Positions 9,130 through 21,378 of a stretch of DNA of 64,000 nucleotides are shown piece by piece. The stretch comes from Prochlorococcus marinus str. MIT 0917 (GTDB taxonomy: Bacteria > Cyanobacteriota > Cyanobacteriia > PCC-6307 > Cyanobiaceae), in the NCBI RefSeq assembly GCF_027359575.1, contig NZ_CP114784.1, positions 1,239,819 to 1,303,818 of the forward strand. Reading direction: 5' to 3'. The position numbers and the translations under genes are program-made. Positions within the stretch are counted from its first letter, which is position 1; the number at the start of each line of letters is the position of its first letter. The notes under the pieces were generated by a model. That model searched no databases and had not been told where the DNA came from. It saw only the letters and a list, made by a program, of their open reading frames with translations.

Positions 9130-11103
9130 TTGATGATTACTAAACAATCTTCAGATGAAAGTTTTGACGTAATTGTTGTAGGAGGTGGTCACGCAGGCTG
9201 CGAAGCTGCATTGACTTCAGCAAGATTAGGATTGAATACAGTTTTATTTACTCTCAATTTAGATCGAATCGCATGGCAACCATGTAACCCCGCAGTAGGT
9301 GGACCAGCTAAAAGTCAATTGGTTCATGAAGTTGATGCGCTGGGAGGGATTATCGGGAAATTAGCCGATCTAACAGCTCTTCAAAAAAGGATCCTTAACG
9401 CAAGCAGAGGACCTGCAGTTCGAGCATTAAGAGCACAAACAGATAAGCGAATATATGCACATGAAATGCTAAAAATCCTTCAAAATACGCCAAATTTAAA
9501 GATTAGAGAGGCAATGGTTACTGGGCTAGAAATTGAACATTATCCCAATCAGATTGAAAAAAACACATCAGAAATTCAAGAGAGAATTGGATTTATAAAG
9601 GGAGTTAAAACCTATTTTGGAACTATTTTTCATGCAAAAGCAGTTGTACTTACAACAGGAACTTTTTTAGGAGGCAGAATTTGGATTGGCAATCAATCTA
9701 TGAGTGCAGGTCGAGCAGGAGAGCAGGCCTCTCAAGGGTTAACTGAAGAATTACAAACTTTAGGCTTTACTACTGATCGTTTAAAAACAGGAACCCCTGC
9801 TCGCATCGATAGACGAACTATTGATCTTGACTCCCTAGAAGAGCAATTGAGCGATGCTTCAGATAAATTCTTTTCTTTTGATCCTCTTTCTTGGAAAAGT
9901 GGAGAACAAATGAGTTGTCATATCACTCGAACAACAAAAGCAACTCACCAACTTATTAAAAAAAATCTTCATTTAACTCCTATTTACGGAGGTTTTATTA
10001 ATAGTAAAGGTCCAAGATATTGCCCATCCATTGAAGATAAAATTGTACGTTTTGCTGACAAAGATTCACACCAGATTTTCTTGGAGCCCGAAGGTAGAGA
10101 TACTCCAGAAATGTATGTACAAGGTTTCTCAACTGGACTGCCCGAAAACTTACAATTAGAACTTTTAAGGACTCTACCAGGCTTAGAAAGATGTGTAATG
10201 CTGAGACCCGCTTATGCAGTTGAATATGACTACATACCAGCCACACAATTGGAAGCAACACTCGAAACAAAAAGAATAAGTGGTTTATTTAGTGCAGGGC
10301 AACTAAATGGAACAACAGGATACGAAGAAGCAGCTGCACAAGGTTTAGTAGCAGGTTTAAATGCTGCAAGATTAGTCAACGATAAAGAAGGCATTATTTT
10401 CGAAAGGGAGAGTAGTTATATAGGAACTATGATTGATGATTTAGTTACAAAAGATTTAAAGGAGCCATATAGAGTATTAACTAGTAGAAGTGAATATCGA
10501 TTAATTTTAAGGGGTGATAATGCAGATAGGAGATTGACTCCACTCGGTTACAAATTAGGGTTGATTGATGAAAGAAGGTGGAAAATCTTTAATACTAAGC
10601 AACAATTAATCGATCAAGAGAAAATAAGATTAGAAAAAGATCGCATTAAAGAAAGCGATAAATGTGCAAAAGAAATATATTCTTCAACTGGAACTGCTAT
10701 TAAAGGTTCAATAACACTAGCCAATTTCCTAAGAAGAACAAATATTCACTATAAAGACCTAATTAATTATAATTTAGCAACTAAGAGTATTCCCTTAGAT
10801 GTTGAAGAAGGAGTTGAAATAGATATTAAATATACCGGTTATTTAGAAAGACAAAAAGCTCAAATAAATCAATTAAAACAGCAAAGTAAAAAGTTATTAC
10901 CAAAAAATTTAAACTATAATAATATCAAAACTCTTTCTAAAGAAGCGAGAGAAAAATTAACAATTTCTCAGCCAAAAAGTTTTGGACATGCTGCTCAACT
11001 TCCTGGTGTAAGCAAAGCAGACCTCACTGCACTTCTTGTATGGTTAAAAATAGAACAAATGAAAAAATCTGCAAGCAAAGATCCAATGCAAAAAACAAGC
11101 TGA
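9130..11103 (+). CDS. mnmG: tRNA uridine-5-carboxymethylaminomethyl modification enzyme
   Basis: MnmG (GidA) works with MnmE to place a carboxymethylaminomethyl group on the wobble uridine of several tRNAs, using FAD and methylene-THF. The FAD dinucleotide-binding motif [12 protein letters not shown] is near residues 16-27; the family signatures [17 protein letters not shown] and [10 protein letters not shown] follow, and the C-terminal helical domain ends at 657 residues. The open frame begins at TTG 9130, with ATG 9133 as an alternative. The next gene starts five bases after its stop, suggesting co-transcription. Confidence 0.97.
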   Translation: MMITKQSSDESFDVIVVGGGHAGCEAALTSARLGLNTVLFTLNLDRIAWQPCNPAVGGPAKSQLVHEVDALGGIIGKLADLTALQKRILNASRGPAVRALRAQTDKRIYAHEMLKILQNTPNLKIREAMVTGLEIEHYPNQIEKNTSEIQERIGFIKGVKTYFGTIFHAKAVVLTTGTFLGGRIWIGNQSMSAGRAGEQASQGLTEELQTLGFTTDRLKTGTPARIDRRTIDLDSLEEQLSDASDKFFSFDPLSWKSGEQMSCHITRTTKATHQLIKKNLHLTPIYGGFINSKGPRYCPSIEDKIVRFADKDSHQIFLEPEGRDTPEMYVQGFSTGLPENLQLELLRTLPGLERCVMLRPAYAVEYDYIPATQLEATLETKRISGLFSAGQLNGTTGYEEAAAQGLVAGLNAARLVNDKEGIIFERESSYIGTMIDDLVTKDLKEPYRVLTSRSEYRLILRGDNADRRLTPLGYKLGLIDERRWKIFNTKQQLIDQEKIRLEKDRIKESDKCAKEIYSSTGTAIKGSITLANFLRRTNIHYKDLINYNLATKSIPLDVEEGVEIDIKYTGYLERQKAQINQLKQQSKKLLPKNLNYNNIKTLSKEAREKLTISQPKSFGHAAQLPGVSKADLTALLVWLKIEQMKKSASKDPMQKTS

Positions 11104-11108
11104 TAAAA

Positions 11109-11696
11109 GTGAATTCACATCAATCTCAATTACCTTCTCCTGAAGTTATTTGGAAAGCATCGAAAGAAAGTGTTCTTTCAGGCAAAGGGAATTATAAACT
11201 CTCTGGAGCATGGCAATTAATGCTATTGGGTGATGGCAGCCCAACCAGGCATCTCAAGCTTTTAACAGGGCATGAAGTTGCCATAAAGGTGATATCTATG
11301 GCAATGGAAAATAATAATCAAAATGGAGTCCCAGAAGAAGTGCATGAGCTAGAGCCACCTTTGATAAGAAGACAAGTTTGGCTTACGTGTGGAGACTTAA
11401 CCCTGGCATGGGCTGAAAGCTGGTGGAATTATGAAGAAGCAGAAAAAAATCTGCAAAATAAGGATCAACCAATCTGGAAAAGCTTGACCCAAGGACGCTC
11501 AGAGCTTTTTAGAGAAGTTGACGGATTGGGATTAGTTCATGCAAATTGGCTGAAAGCAGAATTTAATGAAGATGGTCCTTTTTGGAGTAGGCATTATCGA
11601 TTTTTTCGTCAACAAAAAGAATTAACTGTAATTAGAGAAGTTTTCAGCCCAAAACTAGAAAAATGGTTAGGACCAATACCAAGAAAGGCTTTTTAA
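11109..11696 (+). CDS. Chorismate lyase (4-hydroxybenzoate synthase), cyanobacterial type
   Basis: About 195 residues from GTG 11109, chosen because the longer open frame from 11040 would overlap mnmG by 64 bases. The sequence matches my recollection of the cyanobacterial DUF98/UbiC-like family, which turns chorismate into 4-hydroxybenzoate and pyruvate, the first step of plastoquinone ring synthesis. Visible family features are LSGAWQLMLLGDGSPTRHL near the N-terminus, EPPLIRRQVWL in the middle, and the C-terminal REVFSPKLEKWLGP. It directly follows mnmG. No membrane segment is seen. Assignment is by family resemblance. Confidence 0.75.
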   Translation: MNSHQSQLPSPEVIWKASKESVLSGKGNYKLSGAWQLMLLGDGSPTRHLKLLTGHEVAIKVISMAMENNNQNGVPEEVHELEPPLIRRQVWLTCGDLTLAWAESWWNYEEAEKNLQNKDQPIWKSLTQGRSELFREVDGLGLVHANWLKAEFNEDGPFWSRHYRFFRQQKELTVIREVFSPKLEKWLGPIPRKAF

Positions 11697-11702
11697 CAAC
11701 AG

Positions 11703-12236
11703 CTAATATTTTCTTCGACTAGATCTTGGTATGTTTTTTCTTCTTTGAGGAGTTCGTTCATCTAGGAAAGAATCGTTTAAATCGAGTTCATTTTGCTTAA
11801 TTAAATTATCTTTCCTTTTCCACTTATTTAATTTAAAAGATTGATCATCTGGCCATTCATCCAGTTCGTCTGAATTGTTTCTCCTTACTTCCATCTGAGG
11901 TGGTAAAGCTTTAGGAGCTCTTAAGGAAATAGCACTTAAGGGTCTTTTTGTATTGTTTGTGCTTTCCTTAAGCGGTTCATTCTCAAAGTCTTCATTCTCC
12001 AACCACTCGTCATCATCCTCAAAAAACCAATCAATTTTCTCTTCCATCCAACGACCAACTTTTTCGAAATTTGCTGAAGTCTCTTTATCTTGCCACCCTC
12101 CCCTTCTTTTACCAGGGCGATTACCCGAAACACCATCTACAACCTGTTTTCCAGTTTGTATCCATTTATCCATTCTGCGATCAAGGGGTGCTCTAGATCG
12201 CTGACGAATTTGATTACGATTGTTATGTGAGCTCAT
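11703..12236 (-). CDS. Hypothetical charged protein, cyanobacterial
   Basis: A 177-residue, highly charged, low-complexity protein. The N-terminus is basic (RNQIRQRSRAPLDRRMDKW), the middle has a conserved-looking GWQDKETSANFEKVGRWMEEKIDWFFEDDDEW segment (given here in halves: an amphipathic part and an acidic part), and the C-terminus is Arg/Lys-rich, ending PRSSRRKY. Such a layout is common in disordered or nucleic-acid-associated proteins, but no family is recognised. It is convergent with the chorismate lyase gene and 64 bases downstream of the SprT-like gene. Confidence 0.65.
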   Translation of the reverse strand: MSSHNNRNQIRQRSRAPLDRRMDKWIQTGKQVVDGVSGNRPGKRRGGWQDKETSANFEKVGRWMEEKIDWFFEDDDEWLENEDFENEPLKESTNNTKRPLSAISLRAPKALPPQMEVRRNNSDELDEWPDDQSFKLNKWKRKDNLIKQNELDLNDSFLDERTPQRRKNIPRSSRRKY

Positions 12237-12300
12237 CTTTTAAATTTAACGCTTTCAAACCAACAAGTGAATCACCGTAAAGTTGAAATTATTCAAAAAA

Positions 12301-12852
12301 TTAATTGTTACTTCTAGAAAAAGGTTGAAATTCAAGTACGAATTTTGGATCCCATCTACCGCCAAAATAATTATTACAACAACTGCGGCAGGCAGCGCCA
12401 TTAACAATACGTCGATAACTAAAACTTCTTTCACATGAAGGGCAAGTTGCCACCCATTTTGGGAGTCTTTTTGATATTGGGAACGAGTGACGAACTGTTA
12501 CTTGGAAATCAGTTTGAGCGGAATTTATCTCTGCCATACGTTTATGAAAATTAGGTCCATGTGCCTCTTCAACTTTCAGAACAAGGTCAATCCAGGCATG
12601 AATCATTTCGTGGCATAAGGTGCTCATCAATGCTTTGCGGGGAAGATGTTCCAATACTGGTCTAGACAAAATTATTTCACTAGCTTTCACTCCGAAGAAA
12701 TTCGTTTTACTTCTATAGATCCCAGCCGTAGTACGCATGCGGCCATCACTCCAACGAAGAGAGACTCTGGGAACTCCATTCTCGAACAAAGAGTTCTGAA
12801 AATGTTGTCTGTTTAATTCAAGAAATAATGGTAGAACAGGTATTAAAGACAT
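12301..12852 (-). CDS. SprT-like zinc metalloprotein
   Basis: A 183-residue protein with the SprT-family HExxH motif: CHEMIHAW at residues 80-87, with H81, E82 and H85 as zinc-ligand and catalytic residues. A C-terminal zinc-ribbon follows, with CPSC and CRSCC pairs at about residues 137-160. SprT/Spartan proteins cleave DNA-protein crosslinks in eukaryotes; the role of bacterial SprT is not settled. It starts at ATG 12852 and is divergent from the 140-residue gene across 118 bases. Confidence 0.85.
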   Translation of the reverse strand: MSLIPVLPLFLELNRQHFQNSLFENGVPRVSLRWSDGRMRTTAGIYRSKTNFFGVKASEIILSRPVLEHLPRKALMSTLCHEMIHAWIDLVLKVEEAHGPNFHKRMAEINSAQTDFQVTVRHSFPISKRLPKWVATCPSCERSFSYRRIVNGAACRSCCNNYFGGRWDPKFVLEFQPFSRSNN

Positions 12853-12970
12853 TGATACCGAGAACTCGTTAGCATTATTATTCCGATAACATTCTGTCTA
12901 ACTATCAATAACAAACAAGCTAATCTCATGGCTAATAAGTCAGAATCTATAACTAAACGGAATTAAAAAA

Positions 12971-13393
12971 ATGGATAGTGCTCTTATCAAAGCAATTGGA
13001 TTAAAAGCTCTCTTGGTTGGAGTTGGCGCACTTCTCCTTTTTTGGACTTTTAACGCAATCAAGCTAGTCATCAGTGCTAGAGGCATTAACCCTCTTGTGA
13101 AAAAGTTTTTTGATCAGATTGCAGCTGGCCGAATAGATGGGGCTTATAGACTTACGACAAAAGCTTATAAAACACATGTCAATAGACAAGAATTCATCAA
13201 ATTTTTGGGTAGCTTGCAATTAAATCGATATAGAAACTTGAAGTCGGGGCGACCAAGAATAGAAGATAATCAAATAATGCTCACACTAAGCTTGAAATCA
13301 GAAGATAAGAAAAATGAAATGCCACTGGACTTCACTTTTATTAAAATAAACGAAAATTGGCAAATAGATCGTATTGCGAAAGCCAATACATAA
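12971..13393 (+). CDS. Hypothetical membrane-anchored protein, DUF4864-like
   Basis: A 140-residue protein with one hydrophobic segment at about residues 8-28 (LLVGVGALLLFWTFNAIKL), probably an uncleaved anchor, then a soluble domain resembling small cystatin/NTF2-like folds in which FFDQIAAGRIDGAYRLTT is typical of such domains. It lies 18 bases upstream of ligA on the same strand. The function is unknown; the fold guess is from pattern only. Confidence 0.6.
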   Translation: MDSALIKAIGLKALLVGVGALLLFWTFNAIKLVISARGINPLVKKFFDQIAAGRIDGAYRLTTKAYKTHVNRQEFIKFLGSLQLNRYRNLKSGRPRIEDNQIMLTLSLKSEDKKNEMPLDFTFIKINENWQIDRIAKANT

Positions 13394-13408
13394 TGAAGCT
13401 AAATGTGA

Positions 13409-15484
<2,076 letters not shown>

Positions 15485-15503
15485 AAATGATTAGAATTTA
15501 AAA

Positions 15504-15662
15504 ATGGATAAAAATCCAATCTTTTCTTTAATCAAAACAGAATGTGGACGCGCAAAATATGAAATGCTTGCTTCTAAAAAAGGTATATTTAATCGCATAA
15601 GACTTTATTGGTTTATCGTATTTGCAGCGATTGAAGATTGGAATTTAAAAGCTGATGCTTAA
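15504..15662 (+). CDS. Small hypothetical protein (52 residues)
   Basis: An ATG-initiated open frame from 15504 to TAA 15660-15662, in the gap between ligA and the convergent TVP38 gene. The product begins MDKNPIFSLIKTECGRAKYE and carries a hydrophobic, aromatic stretch (LYWFIVFAAIEDW). It fills the gap exactly, which supports a real gene, but no family is recognised and no strong ribosome binding site is seen. Confidence 0.5.
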   Translation: MDKNPIFSLIKTECGRAKYEMLASKKGIFNRIRLYWFIVFAAIEDWNLKADA

Positions 15663-15667
15663 TCTAG

Positions 15668-16282
15668 TCATTGAGAATCCTGATTTAGTTTTCTTGTTGA
15701 ACGTAAAACTAAAATAACAACTAAAATAGTCGACAAAATACTAATTAAGCTCCAAATAAATGAACTAGTATCAGATCTTCCTGATAGTACTTCTCCAAAA
15801 TTTGAAACTTTGAGTGCTAATGAGCCTAAGCTGCAATATAAAATTGTGCCAGGCAATATACCAATCATTCCAAGAGTAAAATCACGGACTTTTACCTCAC
15901 TCAAACCATATGTAAAATTAAGTAAGCCAAATGGGAAAAGAGGAGAAAGTCTTGTGAGAAGAATGACTTTTAGACCCTCGCGTTGAACAGCTTTCTCCAT
16001 TATTTGAACTTTTGGAAAATTTGAGACCTTTTTTTGAGCCCATTCTTTTAAAAAAGTTCTGCCTAAATAAAAAGTTAGATGAGCTCCAATAAAAGCACCT
16101 ACAAAAACAACCGAACTTCCAAGCCAGGTTCCATAAAGAAAGCCAGACAACATGGAAAGCCATGAGCCTGGCAACAAAAAAGACACCCAAAAAACATACA
16201 CCAAAGCAAAAACCAAAATTCCAAAAGGGCTACTTAAAAAAGGAATGAAATTATTAATCAGATTTTCTAAGTTGTAAGACAT
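15668..16282 (-). CDS. TVP38/TMEM64 family membrane protein (DedA-like)
   Basis: A 204-residue protein with about five or six hydrophobic segments. The SNARE-associated (VTT) domain shows the family's LLPGSWLSMLSGFLYG, an amphipathic re-entrant region, and RLSPLFPFGLLNFTYGLSEVKVRDF, including the conserved R and the proline-rich loop. The bacterial relatives are thought to be lipid or ion transporters, with uncertain substrates. It lies 16 bases after valS on the same strand and converges on the 52-residue ORF. Confidence 0.8.
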   Translation of the reverse strand: MSYNLENLINNFIPFLSSPFGILVFALVYVFWVSFLLPGSWLSMLSGFLYGTWLGSSVVFVGAFIGAHLTFYLGRTFLKEWAQKKVSNFPKVQIMEKAVQREGLKVILLTRLSPLFPFGLLNFTYGLSEVKVRDFTLGMIGILPGTILYCSLGSLALKVSNFGEVLSGRSDTSSFIWSLISILSTILVVILVLRSTRKLNQDSQ

Positions 16283-16298
16283 GGATAGTTTAGAGAGT

Positions 16299-19100
16299 TC
16301 AATCCAATCCCATTAGACGCTCTTTGACTAGGCGTACTTGCGCTTCTGACTCCTGTAAGTTTGCTCTGCATTCCTCAACAACCTCTTTGGGTGCTTTATC
16401 AACAAAATTCTTATTGGCTAGACGTCCAGAGAGACTTTCTATTTCCTTTTGTGCTTTATTTAAATCTTTTTCAAGCCTTGATCGTAAAGAAGCTATATCT
16501 ATCAATCCTTCAATAGGAAGAACCACCTCTAGCTCTCCACTTACGCCTGCTAAAGCTTTCATCGAAGGTAATGATTTTGCTTGCTCTGGAGATAATATTT
16601 GGACTTCCTTAGCCTTAGTCAAAACAGTAATATCATTGATTGATGTTTTGAGAGTATTTTGCAAAACTTCCTTACCAGAGACCAACATGACAGGAACTTT
16701 TTGAGAGGGTTTCAACCCAGCAACTGCTCGTAAATTGCGAATCAATCTGATAGATGCAAATAAATCAGAGAAAGAACTCTCTAAATCAATATTCAAGTCT
16801 TGTTCATTTGATTTTGGCCAAGGCTGCAAAGCGAGAAATTGATCTTCAGTTAAACCTGTTAATCCATGCCAAAGCTCCTCTGTCAAATGAGGCATAAGAG
16901 GATGAAGCATAATCAAAAGATCACTTAAAACTTTGTATAAGATGCTTTTCGCTATTTTTTGATCTAATAATTCATTAGGAGAAAGATTTGCTGCACTATT
17001 CAATCGTCGTTTAATTAGTTCTAAATACCAATCACAAAAATCATTCCAAGCAAATTCATACAATCCCTTAGCTGCCTCTCCTAAAGCATAATTTTCATAT
17101 CGTTGAGCAGTCTCACGATTAACTCGAGCAAGTCTTGATAAAATCCATTTATCTGATAATTGCAACTTCGATAAATCATATTTGTCCAAAGTTTCATAAT
17201 CTTGATCCTCAAGATTGATAAGAGCAAATCTAGTTGCATTCCAAAGCTTGTTTGCAAAATTTCTAGAGGCCTCAACCGTTGCAGATGTTTGATTTTTACG
17301 ATCAAAGTCAAGACGTATATCTTGTCCAGCGCCGGCAACTTCACGAACAAGAGCAAACCTCAAAGCATCAGTTCCATAACTTTCTATTAGTAATAAAGGA
17401 TCAATACCATTTCCTGCACTTTTACTCATCTTTCTATTTTGCTCATCTCTAACAAGTCCATGAATATAGACGTCTGCAAATGGCATCTTCTCAGTAAAGG
17501 CTCCCGCCATCATTGTCATTCTTGCTACCCAAAAGAAAATAATGTCAAAGCCAGTTACTAGGGTATGCGTGGGATACCAGCGTTGAAAATCAGGATGAGT
17601 TTCATCAGGCCAACCTAATGTGGAAAAAGGCCATAATCCGCTAGAGAACCATGTATCTAGAACATCTTCATCTTGCTCAATTTTGACTGAATCTCCATAT
17701 TGTTCACGTGCTAATTTCTTAGCTTCATCTTCTGTTCTAGCGACAATATACGGTGTTTCATTAACAACTTTATTATCTGTTTGACTAATTACAAACCAAG
17801 CCGGAATACGATGTCCCCACCATAATTGTCTACTAATACACCAATCTCTGATATCAGTTAACCAATCTCGATAAACTTTTGACCATCTATTAGGAATAAA
17901 TTTAGGTTGTCCTTTCTCAAAAAATTCAGAACAACTTTTTGCTAAAGGATCCATTTTGACAAACCACTGAGTTGACAGCAATGGCTCTACTGGTACTTTC
18001 CCTCTGTCAGAGAAAGGGACACTATGTTTATAAGCTTCTATTTTGGTTAAAAGACCAATCTCCTTTAAAGAATCAATAACAGCTTCACGAGCTTCAAAAC
18101 GATCCAAGCCTTCAAATTGACCTGCATTGTGATTCATTGTTCCTTTTTTAGTCATGACTGTTATTTGAGGTAAGTCATGTCTCTGACCTATCTCAAAATC
18201 ATTAGGATCATGCGCTGGAGTAACTTTGACACATCCAGTTCCAAAATCTTTATCTACATGAGGGTCTCCAATAATGGGAATAGTTCTACCAACTAGAGGC
18301 AAAGTAAGTTTCTCCCCTATGAGATCTTTATACCTTTCATCTGATGGATTCACAGCAACAGCGACATCACCAAGCATCGTCTCAGGACGTGTAGTCGCTA
18401 CTTCTAAGTAACTAATTTGTTTCCCACTTGATACCGATGATGTGACTAACGGATATCGAAAATGCCATAAATGTCCATCTACTTCTTTCATTTCAACTTC
18501 TAAATCACTCACAGCCGAACCAGAGGCAGGGCACCAATTCACTAAATATTCTCCTCTGTATATCAATCCTTTTTCATATAAACGAATAAATGCCTCGGAA
18601 ACAGCTTTACTTAGACCCTCATCCAAGGTAAATCTCTCTCTACTCCAGTCTACGGAATATCCCAAACGCTTTAATTGATCAACAATTCTTCCACCACTTT
18701 TTTCTTTCCACTTCCAAGCTTGTTCCAAAAAAGAAGCTCTACCAAGATCATGACGGTTTTTGCCTTCTTCCTTCAGTTGTCTCTCGAGAATAGTTTGAAC
18801 CGCAATTGAAGCATGGTCTGTCCCTGGAAGACAAAGAACATTATTTCCTTTTAATCTCTTATACCTGACAATTGTATCGATTAAGGCAGTATTAAAAGCA
18901 TGCCCCATATGCAGACTACCTGTGACATTAGGGGGAGGAATAACTACGGAGAATGGGTCTCCAGGGGCTGATGGATCAGGCTTAAAAGCTCCTTTTTCTT
19001 CCCAAGCTTTCTGCCAGCGTTTTTCAGTACCAACTGGATCATATGTTTTAGGAAGACCTGAGGCTTCAGAGAATTTTGTAGTTTTTGCCCGCTCTATCAC
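16299..19100 (-). CDS. valS: Valyl-tRNA synthetase
   Basis: A class I aminoacyl-tRNA synthetase of 933 residues that charges tRNA-Val. The HIGH motif appears as HMGH at 64-67, and KMSKS is near residue 557; the editing (CP1) domain lies between them. The C-terminal coiled coil ([20 protein letters not shown]) closes the protein. The length is normal. A tRNA-Val gene is found at 20343-20414, also on the minus strand. Confidence 0.98.
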   Translation of the reverse strand: MIERAKTTKFSEASGLPKTYDPVGTEKRWQKAWEEKGAFKPDPSAPGDPFSVVIPPPNVTGSLHMGHAFNTALIDTIVRYKRLKGNNVLCLPGTDHASIAVQTILERQLKEEGKNRHDLGRASFLEQAWKWKEKSGGRIVDQLKRLGYSVDWSRERFTLDEGLSKAVSEAFIRLYEKGLIYRGEYLVNWCPASGSAVSDLEVEMKEVDGHLWHFRYPLVTSSVSSGKQISYLEVATTRPETMLGDVAVAVNPSDERYKDLIGEKLTLPLVGRTIPIIGDPHVDKDFGTGCVKVTPAHDPNDFEIGQRHDLPQITVMTKKGTMNHNAGQFEGLDRFEAREAVIDSLKEIGLLTKIEAYKHSVPFSDRGKVPVEPLLSTQWFVKMDPLAKSCSEFFEKGQPKFIPNRWSKVYRDWLTDIRDWCISRQLWWGHRIPAWFVISQTDNKVVNETPYIVARTEDEAKKLAREQYGDSVKIEQDEDVLDTWFSSGLWPFSTLGWPDETHPDFQRWYPTHTLVTGFDIIFFWVARMTMMAGAFTEKMPFADVYIHGLVRDEQNRKMSKSAGNGIDPLLLIESYGTDALRFALVREVAGAGQDIRLDFDRKNQTSATVEASRNFANKLWNATRFALINLEDQDYETLDKYDLSKLQLSDKWILSRLARVNRETAQRYENYALGEAAKGLYEFAWNDFCDWYLELIKRRLNSAANLSPNELLDQKIAKSILYKVLSDLLIMLHPLMPHLTEELWHGLTGLTEDQFLALQPWPKSNEQDLNIDLESSFSDLFASIRLIRNLRAVAGLKPSQKVPVMLVSGKEVLQNTLKTSINDITVLTKAKEVQILSPEQAKSLPSMKALAGVSGELEVVLPIEGLIDIASLRSRLEKDLNKAQKEIESLSGRLANKNFVDKAPKEVVEECRANLQESEAQVRLVKERLMGLD

Positions 19101-19173
19101 AGAAAAAAAATGTGTTTAATTTAATTTACTCATTCCCGACAAAAGTTTTACATCATTCTTGCTTTTCCTAAAT

Positions 19174-19647
19174 TCAAATGTCACTTTTCACGTTCCAAGG
19201 AATCGAAACTATTGCGTCATGCCTTTCCCATGCAGCCGAAGATGAAGAAACCTTTTCACTTAAACCAATCGTTTTTAATGCTTGAACTATTTCTATATCA
19301 TTAATCTCCTTATCTACAGCTATGGGCATTATCAAAACTTGGGCTTCTGCAGGATCGGCCATCACATGTAATGATAAATCTTCTAAAGCTCTTTCAAAAA
19401 ATATTTTTCTCATTCGACTTGTTAAAGGAGAACCCATGGCTTTCGCAAACAATTCCAGGCTTTCTTTGTCTCCAGAAAGCCCACAATTTAAACTTAACCA
19501 GATTAAAAATTTAACCCAGCTATCCACGCTCCATAGTGGCTGAAAGCTATCTCGCTTACTATAAATTAATTCCATCAATGCGAACTCAAATGCTTTTGCT
19601 TGAATAGATGTGCGAGATATTTGTTCCATAGAAGACATTTTCTCCAA
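19174..19647 (-). CDS. Conserved hypothetical protein (157 residues)
   Basis: I do not recognise this protein. It is soluble, mixed acidic, with QISRTSIQAKAFEFALMELI near the N-terminus, WSVDSWVKFLIWLSLNCGLSG in the middle and HDAIVSIPWNVKSDI at the end; it may be a cyanobacterial clade protein. It starts at ATG 19647, divergent from the 83-residue gene 45 bases away, and lies upstream of valS on the same strand with a gap of about 70 bases. Confidence 0.65.
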   Translation of the reverse strand: MEKMSSMEQISRTSIQAKAFEFALMELIYSKRDSFQPLWSVDSWVKFLIWLSLNCGLSGDKESLELFAKAMGSPLTSRMRKIFFERALEDLSLHVMADPAEAQVLIMPIAVDKEINDIEIVQALKTIGLSEKVSSSSAAWERHDAIVSIPWNVKSDI

Positions 19648-19692
19648 CTACAGCCAAACTAGTGTTTATTGTTCATTATCTGTTTATTTGTC

Positions 19693-19944
19693 ATGGATCT
19701 GAACGACCCTGAACTTGAGTTCTCCGATCTTGTCTACGCATATCAAAGCTGGGTAATTGCTGTAATCAACGATGAAAAATTAAATAGTAAAGAAAAGTTG
19801 CTTACAGAAGACATATCGGATGATGCTTTAAATGCTATGAGATTCTTACCTGGTGACGTAACTAGCGCAATTGAAACAAGTTTAGCTCGCGTCTATGAAG
19901 TTGATTCTGATGAACTATCTTCGATCTTGTTTCCAGAAGAATAG
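19693..19944 (+). CDS. Small acidic conserved hypothetical protein (83 residues)
   Basis: The protein starts at ATG 19693 (MDLNDPELEFSDLVYAYQSW) and is strongly acidic throughout. It has no transmembrane segment or known motif that I can see. The frame is open upstream to 19669, but the internal ATG gives a natural start. It is convergent with the Fe-S-like protein gene, whose stop is 27 bases away. The function is unknown. Confidence 0.65.
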   Translation: MDLNDPELEFSDLVYAYQSWVIAVINDEKLNSKEKLLTEDISDDALNAMRFLPGDVTSAIETSLARVYEVDSDELSSILFPEE

Positions 19945-19971
19945 AGTCAATTCTCTAATTGTTTTAAGAAA

Positions 19972-20322
19972 TTATTGAGCTTTTGAAAGTTTTCTAAAGC
20001 CTGAGCCACATGGAGAAGCTTCTGCCCCTTTTGGCGTGCTAATAAGAAATCCACCTCCACTTAAATCACCGAAATAATTCAGCTTTAAACCTTGAAAAAA
20101 TAGGACTTGATCTTGGCGAGCATACAAAGTAATCCCATCAGCTCTAGCCAGGGGAACACCATCATTTTTCCCTGGCCTAATTCTTATAAATTTCCATCCC
20201 TCTCCACACTTATCATCCAATAAATCAATATGCATAACTCCTGGTGTTCCAGTAAAAGCAGCTTGCCTATTTAACTCTGCTACTGCTGTTGCTGAAATTT
20301 TTAATCCAGGACCATATTGCAT
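19972..20322 (-). CDS. A-type iron-sulphur carrier-like (HesB/IscA) protein, cysteine-poor
   Basis: A 116-residue protein with the HesB/IscA fold pattern: LKISATAVAELNRQAAF near the N-terminus and a C-terminal PCGSGFRKL. Canonical IscA uses three cysteines, one mid-protein and two in a C-terminal CGC/CGCG motif. Here the C-terminal motif has only one cysteine and another lies in DKCGEGW, so metal binding may be altered. Family membership is fairly clear but the role in Fe-S assembly is uncertain. It sits 20 bases from the tRNA-Val gene. Confidence 0.7.
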   Translation of the reverse strand: MQYGPGLKISATAVAELNRQAAFTGTPGVMHIDLLDDKCGEGWKFIRIRPGKNDGVPLARADGITLYARQDQVLFFQGLKLNYFGDLSGGGFLISTPKGAEASPCGSGFRKLSKAQ

Positions 20323-20342
20323 AAATTAAAAAATAATCTAGA

Positions 20343-20414
<72 letters not shown>

Positions 20415-20519
20415 ATACAATTCTTAGTCCTTAGACTAATTCATGTACTTTATACCTCAAGCTGCTCTGTTGTTGAGAATTAATCATAATTAGATCAACG
20501 ATTCAAAAAAAATCGTTTT

Positions 20520-21368
20520 ATGAGCTTCATTACAGCTCTCTCAGGACAGCTAAAAATGACAAACACAAACCAAATCAATTTAGACAAAAAAATCAATAAA
20601 CTCCTTCAAGTAGTTTCAGACCTACGAGATCCAATCAATGGTTGTCCTTGGGATATCAAGCAAACTCATCTTTCGTTGATCCCATATGTTTTAGAGGAAG
20701 CCTATGAAGTTACTCACGCAATACGAGAAGACAATCCTGACGAATTAAAAGAAGAGCTTGGAGATCTTTTATTACAAATAATTTTGCATGCTCAAATAGC
20801 AAAAGAAAAAAACTTATTTGATATGAGCGATATAATTGACATAATCACTGAAAAGCTAATTCGCAGACATCCACATGTATTTCAAAAAAAAGCAACAGTA
20901 AGTATAAAAGAAGTGGAATACTCATGGGAAAAAATCAAGAATAAAGAGAGACCATTAAATAACTCAAAAACTCCAATTAGTGACCGATTAAAATTAAAGA
21001 TACGACCTCAACCTTCAACAAAAGCAGCACTCATTATATCTAACAAAGCTTCAAAAAACGGATTCGAATGGGAAAAAAGTGATCAGATTTGGGATAAATT
21101 GTTTGAAGAATTAAAAGAATTAAAAGATGCATTAAAAGCGGATCAGCCTTCCGAGGCAGAGGCTGAAATAGGAGATGTATTATTTACATTGATCAATATT
21201 GCAAGATGGCACAAAATATCTATAGAAGAAGGATTAGCAAAAACTAATAAAAGATTCCTAGAGCGATTAAAGTACATAGAAGAAAATATAGAGGGCGAAT
21301 TACATTCCCAATCAAAAAAAAATTTAGATAAATTATGGGAATTAGCAAAGATCAATCTCAAGCATTAA
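20520..21368 (+). CDS. mazG: Nucleoside triphosphate pyrophosphohydrolase MazG
   Basis: A 282-residue protein with two tandem MazG domains, which hydrolyse NTPs/dNTPs to monophosphates. The first domain shows LRDPINGCPWDIKQTHLS and the acidic metal motif EEAYEV ... ELKEELGDLLLQ; the second shows EELKELKDALKAD and EAEIGDVLFTLINIAR. ATG 20520 is used, with an in-frame ATG at 20556 (MTNTNQ) as the alternative. It is 10 bases upstream of speE. This is a host gene; cyanophages carry a related but smaller one. Confidence 0.92.
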   Translation: MSFITALSGQLKMTNTNQINLDKKINKLLQVVSDLRDPINGCPWDIKQTHLSLIPYVLEEAYEVTHAIREDNPDELKEELGDLLLQIILHAQIAKEKNLFDMSDIIDIITEKLIRRHPHVFQKKATVSIKEVEYSWEKIKNKERPLNNSKTPISDRLKLKIRPQPSTKAALIISNKASKNGFEWEKSDQIWDKLFEELKELKDALKADQPSEAEAEIGDVLFTLINIARWHKISIEEGLAKTNKRFLERLKYIEENIEGELHSQSKKNLDKLWELAKINLKH

Positions 21369-21378
21369 TATTATAATT

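Noticed and set aside
20520-21368. MazG as a phage-derived gene
   Set aside because: Double-domain length and position beside speE-speB fit a host housekeeping gene; no other phage signs are present.
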